A stretch of DNA of 64,000 nt from Lactobacillus taiwanensis DSM 21401. Its GTDB lineage: Bacteria > Bacillota > Bacilli > Lactobacillales > Lactobacillaceae. The DNA lies in assembly GCF_001436695.1 (NCBI RefSeq), contig NZ_AYZG01000051.1, positions 312,387 to 376,386 on the forward strand, written 5' to 3'. A program made the position numbers and the translations under genes. The notes under the pieces were generated by a model, which was not told the DNA's origin, searched no databases, and was given only the letters and a program-made list of their open reading frames with translations. This document shows positions 1 to 7,933 of this stretch, one piece after another; position 1 is the first letter of the stretch, and each line of letters starts with the position of its first letter.

Positions 1-523
1 GACGTTTTTCAATGCTTCTGCCAAGTTTTTTCTTATTTTTGCGAATACGATGAAGTTTGGTATCTCAGGCAAGTCGTAATTATAGATTCCTAATAAGCCT
101 TGATCAACGTAATTATAAAGGGTTTTGGTGCAGACAACATCGCTGCTAGCGAATTCGCTAGCAGCAGTGGCACGATTACTGCACACATCAAGCGACTAAC
201 CATCTTTAAAAAAATGCTTGTGGACATAGCGCATGAATTGAGTTTTCCTGAGAAAGTCTGATTTGCGCCCACAATTTTTACGATGAGCTTGATATGCATC
301 ATGTCCTTGAGAGGCCTTATATCTTTTGACTTTGCCATGATTACAGTTTTACAGTACCGCGCTTAACCTCATAGCTGATAGTAGAAGGAGAACAGTTTAA
401 TTCACGGGCGATGGCACGCAAAGAATAGCCATCTTTCAAACGCAATTGAATAATAACTCTTTCCTCGAATGATAAATGCTTGCCTTTAATGTGCTGATTC
501 ATGGTAGAATGTAAAGAGTCCAT
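1..523 (-). pseudogene. IS30-family transposase, broken and cut by window edge
   Basis: The N-terminus has the IS30 helix-turn-helix (LSFEERVIIQLRLKDGYSLR... LNCSPSTISYEVKRG). The reading frame is lost just after this, near 345-360, and continues in another frame (GKVKRYKASQGHDAYQAHRK). That frame has an in-frame TAG at 196-198 where the family usually has Trp (KDG-W-SLDVC). The homologous reading continues to position 1 (YNYVDQGLLGIYNYDLPEI), so the rest lies outside the window. The start at 523 is chosen because GAGG precedes it; the terminal repeat probably lies around 570-640. With a frameshift and a stop it should not make active transposase. Confidence 0.85.
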
Positions 524-688
524 TTTGACCTCGTTTCTAAATGTTGTGTGGTAACTACATTCTATCAAACAGGTCCGAATGGACTTTTTATTTTTTATCA
601 AGTGTTCAATTTAATTTTACAATCAGCGAAAAATAATTTTATCAAGCAAATATTTATGTTTAAGATTACATTTTTTCTTCTCCCCATC

Positions 689-716
689 AAAAAAGACCAA
701 GCAAAAATTGCTTGAT
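689..716 (-). terminator. Intrinsic terminator of the rfb operon
   Basis: On the minus strand an imperfect stem, GATCAAGCA pairing with TGCTTGGTC, is followed by a run of six T. It lies about 30 bases beyond the rfbD stop codon and would end the rfbBACD transcript. Confidence 0.8.
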
Positions 717-746
717 CTCACATTCGGTATTATTTAGTTAAAAACT

Positions 747-1733
747 TTACTTCCCCAACTCATCAAAGAAGCCGTCAGCTTTTAAAACATCTAAGTAGCG
801 ACTGATAGCGTCTGGCCAAGTTGGAAGTGGCTTAAAGCCTTTTTCTTCTAACTTACTCTTGTCTAAGCGAGAGTTAAATGGACGAACAGCCTTTGATAAA
901 CCATATTCTTCAGTAGTTACAGGAGTTACCTTAGTCTTGTAGCCTGCTTGACGGTAGATTTCTTTAGTGAAATCATACCAAGAAATATAGCCGGTCTTAG
1001 GGCCATTTTCGTCATGGTCGCCTTCACTTGCTGGCAACTCAGCGTTAGTTGCATGGTAGTAGCCGTACTTATCAGTTTCAATCATGTCTACTAATAAACG
1101 AGCTAAATCAAAAGTATAAGTTGGTGTACCTACTTGGTCGCTAACAACTTTAACTTCATCATGGTTTGAACCAACTTTAAGCATTGTCTTAATGAAGTTA
1201 GAACCATTTACACCAAATACCCAAGCAATACGAACGATGAAGTACTTGTCCAAGGTATTAGCAACAGCTTCTTCTCCGCCAAGCTTGGTTTCACCGTAAA
1301 CATTTAATGGCTTATAACCTTTGAAGTCAGGTTCCCAAGGAGTAGTTCCTTGACCATCAAAGACGTAGTCAGTTGATAAGTAAACCATTGAGGCATCTAG
1401 CTTTTTAGCAACATTAGCGATGTTTTGAGTTCCATCAACGTTAACTTTGCGAACAGCTGCAACTTTGTCATCATCTTCAGCCATGTCAACTGCAGTCCAA
1501 GCAGCACAGTGAACAATAACATCTGGACTTACTTCAGAAATAACTTTGTCTACTGCAGCTGCATCGGTAATATCTAAAGAAACGTATGGAGCCTTAGTTA
1601 CAGCTGTGCCGTCAGCTACACCAGCATATTCAGGTGCTAGGTCTGATCCCACACCTTCATAGCCACGTTTAGCAAGTTCATTCATTACGTCATGGCCAAG
1701 CTGACCATTAACGCCAGTTACAAAAACTTTCAT
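747..1733 (-). CDS. rfbD: dTDP-4-dehydrorhamnose reductase (RmlD/RfbD)
   Basis: Last step of dTDP-L-rhamnose synthesis: NAD(P)H-dependent reduction of dTDP-4-dehydrorhamnose, in the cytosol. The 328-residue protein is an extended SDR. It shows the nucleotide-binding GxxGxxG at residues 7-13, the catalytic Tyr146-x3-Lys150 (YGETK), and Ser120-Thr121 in LSTDYVFDG. It is somewhat longer than the usual ~280-300 residues, with small insertions around residues 35-50 and 235-245. It is the last gene of the rfbBACD operon, 16 bases after rfbC and followed by a terminator. The rhamnose donor probably feeds the EPS cluster at 22-37 kb or other wall polysaccharides. Confidence 0.95.
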   Translation of the reverse strand: MKVFVTGVNGQLGHDVMNELAKRGYEGVGSDLAPEYAGVADGTAVTKAPYVSLDITDAAAVDKVISEVSPDVIVHCAAWTAVDMAEDDDKVAAVRKVNVDGTQNIANVAKKLDASMVYLSTDYVFDGQGTTPWEPDFKGYKPLNVYGETKLGGEEAVANTLDKYFIVRIAWVFGVNGSNFIKTMLKVGSNHDEVKVVSDQVGTPTYTFDLARLLVDMIETDKYGYYHATNAELPASEGDHDENGPKTGYISWYDFTKEIYRQAGYKTKVTPVTTEEYGLSKAVRPFNSRLDKSKLEEKGFKPLPTWPDAISRYLDVLKADGFFDELGK

Positions 1734-1749
1734 TAATTTACCTCACTAA

Positions 1750-2358
1750 TTAAAACTTAAAAGTATCCTTTAAGCCTTTCCATTCTTGATCACGGTCAGA
1801 TAAAGTAAGCTTAGTGCCATCATCAAGAGTGTAACCACTAGCATCTGGACTGCCTGGGTAATTCCCCTTAAGATGTGGCCATTCAATACCAATTTCAGGA
1901 TCGTTCCAAGCCATACCGCCTTCATCGTTTGGGTGCCAGAAGTCATTAACCTTGTAGCAGAATTCTGCTTCATCACTTAAAACAAGGAAACCATGAGCAA
2001 AACCTTGTGGAATTAAGAATTGCTTCTTGTTTTCAGCAGTCAATTCAACACCGTACCACTTACCGTAAGTCTTTGAGTCGCTACGAAGATCAACTGCAAC
2101 ATCGAATACTGAACCACGAACAGCACGAACCAACTTAATTTGTGGGTATTTCTTTTGGAAATGTAAACCACGAAGTACACCCTTAGTTGAGCTTGATTGG
2201 TTATCTTGAACGAAGTTAATGCTGAAGCCAGCATCCATCATATCTCTTTGGTTAAAAGTTTCCATGAAGTAACCACGATCATCACTGTGAACAGTTGGGA
2301 TGATAACTGCTAAACCTTCAATTCCACCAACATTTTTTTCAACTCTAATTTGTCCCAT
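1750..2358 (-). CDS. rfbC: dTDP-4-dehydrorhamnose 3,5-epimerase (RmlC/RfbC)
   Basis: Converts dTDP-4-dehydro-6-deoxyglucose to dTDP-4-dehydrorhamnose, the third step of dTDP-rhamnose synthesis. The 202-residue protein has the cupin fold signature. The general base is His66 in the RGLHFQ motif, and the catalytic tyrosine is Tyr135 in FCYKV. DRGYFMETF near residues 27-35 is also typical. The length fits the long form found in lactobacilli. It sits between rfbA (29 bases) and rfbD (16 bases) in one operon. Confidence 0.95.
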   Translation of the reverse strand: MGQIRVEKNVGGIEGLAVIIPTVHSDDRGYFMETFNQRDMMDAGFSINFVQDNQSSSTKGVLRGLHFQKKYPQIKLVRAVRGSVFDVAVDLRSDSKTYGKWYGVELTAENKKQFLIPQGFAHGFLVLSDEAEFCYKVNDFWHPNDEGGMAWNDPEIGIEWPHLKGNYPGSPDASGYTLDDGTKLTLSDRDQEWKGLKDTFKF

Positions 2359-2387
2359 TTAAAAAGCTTCTTTCTTAATTAAAAATT

Positions 2388-3272
2388 TTAGTAACGAACC
2401 TTACCTTCAGCAACTGATTTTAGGTGTTTACCATATGGGCTCTTGCCATAATGCTTAGCTGCTTCAAGTAATTGATCCTTGTCAATCCAGCCATGAACAT
2501 AGGCAATTTCTTCAGGTGCAGATACTGAAACACCTTGACGTTCTTCAATCATTTTTACGTAGTTTGAAGCGTCGACTAAACTTTGCATTGTACCAGTATC
2601 AAGCCATGCATATCCACGACCTAAAAGTTGTACTCCTAAGTTATCATCTCGTAAGTACATATCGTTTAAGCTAGTAATTTCTACTTCACCACGTGCACTT
2701 GGCTTCACTTGAGCAGCCTTTTCACTTACACCAGCCGGGTAGAAGTAAAGGCCAGTAACAGCATAGTTACTCTTAGGTTGCTCTGGCTTTTCTTCGATAG
2801 AGACAACATTATCATTTTCATCAAAACCAATAACACCAAAACGTTCTGGATCATTTACGTAGTAACCAAAAACAGTGGCCTTACCCTTTTGAGCATCTTC
2901 TGCAGCATTCTTAAGTAAATCAGTAAAACCATTACCGTAGAAAATGTTATCACCTAAAACCATGGCACATGCTTCACCATTAATGAAATCTTCACCTAAT
3001 GTAAATGCTTGAGCCAAACCATCTGGACTTGGTTGAACCTTGTAAGAAAGGTTAACACCAAATTGTGAACCATCACCTAATAGTTCCTTAAAACGTGGAG
3101 TATCAGCTGGAGTAGAAATAACTAAAATATCTTTAATACCAGCTAACATCAAAGTAGATAATGGGTAATAAATCATTGGTTTGTCGTAAACTGGCAATAA
3201 TTGCTTACTAGTTACTAAAGTCAATGGATATAAACGAGTACCTGAACCGCCTGCTAAAATAATTCCCTTCAT
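2388..3272 (-). CDS. rfbA: Glucose-1-phosphate thymidylyltransferase (RmlA/RfbA)
   Basis: Makes dTDP-glucose from glucose-1-phosphate and dTTP, the first step of dTDP-rhamnose synthesis. The 294-residue protein starts with the nucleotidyltransferase signature [13 protein letters not shown] (G8-T18). It also has the family motifs [16 protein letters not shown] and VLGDNIFYG, in which the metal-binding Asp lies. The length is normal. Six bases separate it from rfbB upstream, so the two are co-transcribed. Confidence 0.95.
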   Translation of the reverse strand: MKGIILAGGSGTRLYPLTLVTSKQLLPVYDKPMIYYPLSTLMLAGIKDILVISTPADTPRFKELLGDGSQFGVNLSYKVQPSPDGLAQAFTLGEDFINGEACAMVLGDNIFYGNGFTDLLKNAAEDAQKGKATVFGYYVNDPERFGVIGFDENDNVVSIEEKPEQPKSNYAVTGLYFYPAGVSEKAAQVKPSARGEVEITSLNDMYLRDDNLGVQLLGRGYAWLDTGTMQSLVDASNYVKMIEERQGVSVSAPEEIAYVHGWIDKDQLLEAAKHYGKSPYGKHLKSVAEGKVRY

Positions 3273-3278
3273 ACTGAA

Positions 3279-4316
3279 TTAGTCCTCATCTAAAACTTGC
3301 TTCTTACCGTACATTTCGTCGTAATAGTTTTGGTAGTCACCAGAAATGATGTTTTCCCACCAGTCTTTGTTGTCAAGGTACCATTGGATAGTCTTCTTGA
3401 TACCATCTTTGAACATAGTTTCTGGAAGCCAGCCTAATTCGTTGTGAATCTTTTCTGGATTAATAGCGTAACGACGGTCATGACCCTTACGGTCAGTAAC
3501 GTGTTCAATTAATGAGTATGGCTTGTCTAAGTAATCACAGATAAGTTTAACAATATCAATATTAGCCATTTCGTTGTGACCACCAATGTTGTAAACTTCA
3601 CCAGGCTTACCATTTTCTAAGATAAGGTCAATTACCTTGCAGTGATCTTCAACGTAGAGCCAGTCACGAACGTTCTTACCATCACCGTAAACTGGTAATT
3701 TTTCATTGTTTAATGCTCTTTGGATCATCAATGGAATCAGTTTTTCTGGGAATTGATATGGACCATAGTTGTTAGAACAACGTGAAATGGTTACTGGCAA
3801 GTTGAAGGTTCTGCCGTATGCACCAACCAACAAGTCTGCACTAGCCTTACTTGATGAGTAAGGACTTGAAGTATGAAGTGGAGTATCTTCGTGGAAGAAA
3901 AGATCTGGACGATCTAATGGTAAATCACCGTAAACTTCGTCAGTTGAAACTTGGTGGAAGCGCTTGATACCGTATTTACGGCAAGCATCCATTAAGACAG
4001 AAGTACCGATAATGTTAGTTTCCAAGAAAATTTCTGGATTTTCAATAGAACGATCAACGTGACTTTCAGCAGCAAAGTTAACTACTACATCAGGCTTTTC
4101 TTCTTCGAATAATTTGTAAACACCTTCGCGGTCACGAATGTCTAACTTAACAAACTTGAAGTTAGGGTTATCCATGACATCCTTCAAAGTAGATAAGTTA
4201 CCTGCATAAGTTAAACTATCCAAACAGATAATTTCGTAATCAGGATGCTTCTTTAACATGTAAAAAACAAAGTTTGAACCGATAAAACCGGCACCACCAG
4301 TAACAATGACTTTCAT
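3279..4316 (-). CDS. rfbB: dTDP-glucose 4,6-dehydratase (RmlB/RfbB)
   Basis: Converts dTDP-glucose to dTDP-4-dehydro-6-deoxyglucose, the second step of rhamnose synthesis, with tightly bound NAD. Visible features of the 345-residue protein: GGAGFIG at residues 7-13 for NAD binding, Thr125-Asp126-Glu127 of the active site, and Tyr153-x3-Lys157 (YSSSK). It is the first gene of the operon. The promoter upstream, between it and the MerR-methyltransferase gene, has MerR-type geometry. Confidence 0.95.
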   Translation of the reverse strand: MKVIVTGGAGFIGSNFVFYMLKKHPDYEIICLDSLTYAGNLSTLKDVMDNPNFKFVKLDIRDREGVYKLFEEEKPDVVVNFAAESHVDRSIENPEIFLETNIIGTSVLMDACRKYGIKRFHQVSTDEVYGDLPLDRPDLFFHEDTPLHTSSPYSSSKASADLLVGAYGRTFNLPVTISRCSNNYGPYQFPEKLIPLMIQRALNNEKLPVYGDGKNVRDWLYVEDHCKVIDLILENGKPGEVYNIGGHNEMANIDIVKLICDYLDKPYSLIEHVTDRKGHDRRYAINPEKIHNELGWLPETMFKDGIKKTIQWYLDNKDWWENIISGDYQNYYDEMYGKKQVLDED

Positions 4317-4347
4317 AATTAAATCTGCCTTTCTTTATTTATTACTT

Positions 4348-4378
4348 ATCATATAACATTACGTTACGTCACCTTCAA
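4348..4378 (-). promoter_or_regulatory. Promoter of rfbBACD with 19-bp spacer and MerR-like operator
   Basis: On the minus strand a -35 TTGAAG (4373-4378) and a -10 TATGAT (4348-4353) are separated by 19 bp. The spacer contains TGACGTAACGTAA, an imperfect copy of a TGACGTnACGTCA palindrome. A 19-bp spacer with a central palindrome is the known architecture of promoters activated by MerR proteins. The adjacent gene upstream encodes a MerR-type protein, so it is the obvious candidate regulator; this link is inference. A 17-bp alternative -10 (TATATG) overlaps. Confidence 0.55.
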
Positions 4379-4394
4379 GCTTGAAAATAAAAAA

Positions 4395-5570
4395 CTATGT
4401 TTTCTTACAATAAAAGTAGCCGGCATCCTTAGTAATATAGAAGCCATTCTTCACTTTATTGGTAACATAGTCTTTAAATTCACCATAACGATCAATTAGT
4501 AATTCATTCTGATTACCATGACAGGATAAAATGTAAGAAATTACAGGTGTAGATTCAGATAGCTCAATTGCGTCTTGATATTTATGACAAGAAACGTCTA
4601 TAAAGTCTTTACTTAAAATTTCCGCACCATTATCGAGACCAAAACGATCATATAGATTGGTAGAAGATAAAACTATTTCAGGATTAAATTCTTGAACTAA
4701 ATCAGTGATTTCATGCATATGGCGCTTTGAATAAGTTGCACAGGCAAAAGATGCACCCTTTTTCATTACCCGGCGAACTTCTTTTAAAGTCTTTGGGATA
4801 TCGTCACAATAAAAGAGCATGTGGTTAGCAATTACCAAGTCAAAAGTATTATCCGCAAAAGGAATCTTTTGAGCATCAAAAACCGCATATTGAAATTCAG
4901 AATTATCACCAATTTCATTCTTAGCATCGGCTAAGATTCCTTCTGAAATATCAGATAAAACTATTGTTAAACCTTTTGACAGTTTATCTAAATTCTGAGA
5001 CCATAAAGCACCATTGCCAGCGCCCAATTCAAGAATCTTCATCCCCGGCTTTAAGTCAAGCTGCTTAAACAGCCAATGGAACCATCCCTCTTTATTGAGA
5101 GAATAATCTCGATGCAGCCTAATTCGGGCAGAAATATTTGAGGCGTTCTGATATTGCGTACTTAAAGATTGATTCATTGAAGTTAAATGAATTAAATTTA
5201 ACATTTTGCTCCAGTCAACTTCTTGACCAGCCTTCAATGTGCTACTCGTAGAATCAATAGCAGTTGCCACATTCTGCATTTCTTTAAGTCGCTCTTCTAC
5301 TAATCTTTTTTGAATTTGCAGTGAATCAAGCAGCAGCTGTCTGTCTCCTGAACCCAAAGTCATCTCTCGAATATCACTTAGAGAAAATCCTAGGTATTTT
5401 AATAGAAGAATTTGTTGTAGCTTTGCAAAATCTGCATCAGTATACCGTCTAGCACCACTTGTAGTATGCGTGGATGGTTTTAATAAATTTTTTTGGTCAT
5501 AATAGCGAATTGTACGAATTGACACATGGGCTTTTTTCGCAAATTCACCGCTTGTGTAGTATGTGGTCAA
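4395..5570 (-). CDS. MerR-family regulator fused to a SAM-dependent methyltransferase
   Basis: Residues 4-72 form a MerR DNA-binding domain (YYTSGEFAKKAHVSIRTIRYYD, then the wing). A coiled region at about 78-110 normally dimerises the protein. From residue 165 to the C-terminus there is a class I methyltransferase, with motif I ILELGAGNGA at 179-188 and later motifs (FDAQKIPFADNTFDLVIANHML). The methyl acceptor is unknown. The start is TTG at 5570 because it precedes the complete HTH, but the ribosome binding site is weak. It lies upstream of rfbB in the same direction and may control that promoter. The domain calls are sound; the physiological role is not known. Confidence 0.8.
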   Translation of the reverse strand: MTTYYTSGEFAKKAHVSIRTIRYYDQKNLLKPSTHTTSGARRYTDADFAKLQQILLLKYLGFSLSDIREMTLGSGDRQLLLDSLQIQKRLVEERLKEMQNVATAIDSTSSTLKAGQEVDWSKMLNLIHLTSMNQSLSTQYQNASNISARIRLHRDYSLNKEGWFHWLFKQLDLKPGMKILELGAGNGALWSQNLDKLSKGLTIVLSDISEGILADAKNEIGDNSEFQYAVFDAQKIPFADNTFDLVIANHMLFYCDDIPKTLKEVRRVMKKGASFACATYSKRHMHEITDLVQEFNPEIVLSSTNLYDRFGLDNGAEILSKDFIDVSCHKYQDAIELSESTPVISYILSCHGNQNELLIDRYGEFKDYVTNKVKNGFYITKDAGYFYCKKT

Positions 5571-5677
5571 TTACATCATCTTTTCTATGGCCGACTTCAA
5601 CCTTGATTTAATTAAAAAAGAATATATGTTAGACTATCATCATCTTCTTTAGATTAGTTTAATAAAAACCTTTTTCA

Positions 5678-6499
5678 TCAGTCTGTACATTTTTCATATT
5701 TTATAGCCTGTAAATTATTATTAATTAAATTAAAATACCAAACTCTAATTCTTTTTTTCTCCCCATTTTCCAAAATTTCTTTATAAGATTTAAACTCAAA
5801 GTTATATTTACCAATAAATAATACTTTATATTCACTATTAGGATCTATATTTTTTTCATTATGTCTTCCCAAATAAATACGATACACATGGTGGTATTTA
5901 TCTTGTGGGTCGACCTCTAAAATATCATACTTATAGTTCGATTCTTTCGCAGTTTTAGTAATTACAGATAGTTTTGCGTTGCCATAAACTAAATAAACTT
6001 TATCTTTATCCTCCTCCTGGTCAATATAAGACTTAAGAGATCTAACTCTTAAAGATCTACGAATCTTACCAGTTGAAATTTCAAATGAAAACGGACTTTC
6101 TTTTTCTGACTTAGGGCCTGTATTATCTGATTCACTATTACCGGTATTTTTTTGACCAAATAAATTGGCAAACATTGAATTAACTTTATTCTCAATTTGA
6201 TCATTTGTTAAATGATCTATATATTCTGAAGTCTCCTGCAAACTACCAGCTCTATAAATTTTAGAGCAACCTCTTTTATGTTCAGATGTTGGCTTTTTCC
6301 TTAAAAACGGATGTTTTTTAGTATGTATTGTCAAGAAAAGAATAGCTTTATGACATTCTGGACAATACATCATATCATTATATTTTTTCTTAAACTCGAC
6401 ATCGTCATTATTTGAGCTTGATAATGCATCTTCTAAATCTACATCTCTTCCAGTTTTTCCACCATTTTTACTATAAAAGAAATTAGAATATTTAGTCAT
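5678..6499 (-). CDS. Hypothetical protein with N-terminal CxxC...HxxxC zinc-ribbon-like motif
   Basis: I do not recognise this 273-residue protein. Near the N-terminus Cys46-x2-Cys49 and His74-x3-Cys78 are spaced like a treble-clef zinc site, similar in layout to the N-terminal region of CoiA-like proteins. Residues 90-135 are polar and probably disordered (QKNTGNSESDNTGPKSEKE). The C-terminal half is rich in Lys, Tyr and beta-strand-like segments (YNFEFKSYKEIL, RVWYFNLINN). There are no membrane segments. A good AAGGAG site precedes the ATG. It stands alone at the edge of the island, with the MerR gene downstream on the same strand. Confidence 0.6.
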   Translation of the reverse strand: MTKYSNFFYSKNGGKTGRDVDLEDALSSSNNDDVEFKKKYNDMMYCPECHKAILFLTIHTKKHPFLRKKPTSEHKRGCSKIYRAGSLQETSEYIDHLTNDQIENKVNSMFANLFGQKNTGNSESDNTGPKSEKESPFSFEISTGKIRRSLRVRSLKSYIDQEEDKDKVYLVYGNAKLSVITKTAKESNYKYDILEVDPQDKYHHVYRIYLGRHNEKNIDPNSEYKVLFIGKYNFEFKSYKEILENGEKKRIRVWYFNLINNNLQAIKYEKCTD

Positions 6500-6654
6500 G
6501 ATAGATAATATCTCCTTAAACTAGCTTTTTCTACATATATATTGCAACACAATAATAGACCTTCAAGTTGATATAAAATAATAGATAACTATATAATGTG
6601 CTAATATTTATAATACCTCAGATTGATTTTTCTATTTAAAACTATTGAACGTTT

Positions 6655-6783
6655 TTAATCAAACTTAAATTTATACTTTATTTTTAAATTATGATGCATA
6701 TTGTACTGGATATGTTTTTCTTTTTGTAATCTACTAACAACTATTCCGGGTGCTATGTTTTGCTCTTCGGCAATTTTTTATAC
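6655..6783 (-). pseudogene. C-terminal remnant of an ImmA/IrrE-type protein
   Basis: The minus strand encodes KIAEEQNIAPGIVVSRLQKEK followed by HIQYNMHHNLKIKYKF and a stop. This resembles the C-terminal segment of ImmA/IrrE (COG2856) proteins, where 'ISPGIVVGRLQ' is typical. The preceding reading is closed by a TAG. No HExxH region is present, so only a stub survives, fused to IS debris. It is a different copy from the intact ImmA-like gene at 18471-19637. Confidence 0.5.
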
Positions 6784-6829
6784 TATCAGTTTCAACATTT
6801 GATTCGTTAGTATCTGGCGACGCAATTCT

Positions 6830-7176
6830 TCGTTTTCTTTAAGAGCGAATCCAATTAGTAAGCGTGCCTTGGCTTTTCAGGCGCGATTTTAAAGATACAG
6901 AATAAGCATGACTAAAACTCAATTGATAGCTTCTAGCTTAAATTCAGCTGAATAATAAGTATGGGGTTTATCCAAGATCTTCATTCCATGCCTATAAATG
7001 AGTGAATCTAAGTAATTAATATTAGCTGATCTTATTGCATACTTTTTACTTAAATATGTCGATCCTTTATGTTCAATAGCCTATTCTCTATACATATTCA
7101 ATTTATCTTTTTTAATTAATTTAGACATAGTAAACTCCCGAAATCCGTGTCCGAATTTCGGGGGGGTCACTTCAGA
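6830..7176 (-). pseudogene. IS3-family orfA remnant with element left end
   Basis: From ATG at 7126-7128 the minus strand reads MSKLIKKDKLNMYRE, then a TAG at 7081-7083, then AIEHKGSTYLSKKYAI and YYSAEFKLEAIN, then a TGA at 6919-6921. This is the helix-turn-helix orfA of an IS3 (IS150-like) element with two stops and frame loss. Upstream, to about 7176, is the element end TGAAGTGACCCCCCCGAAAT, in which CCCGAAAT and ATTTCGGG can form a hairpin. There is no orfB. Confidence 0.75.
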
Positions 7177-7195
7177 TTTTGTATCTTTTATTTTT

Positions 7196-7397
7196 CAATT
7201 CTCCTGTATACAAAAATAGGCTATGCCATAAGACATAGCCTATCTTTAAGATTATATAGCAATTAATAAACCAAAATATTTTTTCTACCAATTCAATTAA
7301 ATTTACTAGAAGCTGGCTCCATGATATCCAATAAAATTTTATTTCAATATCGAAATCCTAGTATTATTTTTTTGATTTACCTTTAAAAAGTTATCAC
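7196..7397 (+). mobile_element. ISL3-family left-end remnant
   Basis: Compared with the fuller ISL3 element at 16443, this stretch keeps the subterminal hairpin (AGGCTATG...CATAGCCT), the block CCAATTCAATTAAATTTACTAG, and a decayed copy of the first transposase codons (AATATCGAAATCCTAGTATT). It has the same orientation as the 16443 copy. It lies just downstream of the five-gene AAA+ cassette and fills most of the 950-base gap between 6500 and 7450, together with the two remnants before it. Confidence 0.7.
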
Positions 7398-7450
7398 ATG
7401 ATAAGTTTTATAAATTCTGCCTTATCACTCAGCTTGTCCCGAGTGCTATT

Positions 7451-7933
7451 CTACAACTTTATAACAGCTACATTTCCATTCTTATCAACTGCACGCATAC
7501 AATTGGTATAAACTTCAATATAGGCATAATGTTGATTATTAGCTAGAGAACGGCTTACTTCCATTTCAGGGGTCATCTTTTCACCAGTCTTATAATGATT
7601 TATAATTTGCAAGTTATCAGTCAAAGTATGAACTTCATATTCTTCGCCTAAATAACATTTACCTGCTATTCCTAATAAAATACCAGTTAGATCAACTTCA
7701 GGAAACTCAGCTTTAAATATCTCTTTAATTTTATCAATCTGATTTTGAGTAATCTTCTGATTTCCTGCATCTAAACTAACTATGGCATCTAGTAAAGCTC
7801 TTGGGCGTTTTTTTCTAAGTATTTTTTCAATTCTTGTATCGCTTAAATTAAAGGAAGCAAAATTAGATTGATTTTTCGAACTAATATTTAAATTATTATT
7901 TTCTCTTTCAAAATTAATTATTGGTCTAGGCAT
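7451..7933 (-). CDS. Hypothetical protein, last gene of Ycf46-type AAA+ cassette
   Basis: I do not recognise this 160-residue protein. Residues 1-30 are polar and Asn/Ser-rich. Residues 32-90 look like a small helical domain (IEKILRKKRPRALLDAIVSLD ... EIFKAEFPEVD). The C-terminal 60 residues look like beta strands (EYEVHTL, QIINHYKTG, YAYIEVYTNCMRAVD). There is no signal peptide or membrane segment. Its start codon overlaps the stop of the ATPase gene at 7933, so translation is probably coupled and the protein is likely a partner of the ATPase. Confidence 0.75.
   Translation of the reverse strand: MPRPIINFERENNNLNISSKNQSNFASFNLSDTRIEKILRKKRPRALLDAIVSLDAGNQKITQNQIDKIKEIFKAEFPEVDLTGILLGIAGKCYLGEEYEVHTLTDNLQIINHYKTGEKMTPEMEVSRSLANNQHYAYIEVYTNCMRAVDKNGNVAVIKL

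Noticed and set aside
90-338. 82-codon frame within the IS30 remnant
   Set aside because: It is the wrong frame of the transposase; the homologous reading lies in another frame with a TAG at 196-198.
7138-7172. Hairpin CCCGAAAT/ATTTCGGG as a terminator
   Set aside because: It is the subterminal part of the IS3 left end and has no T run.
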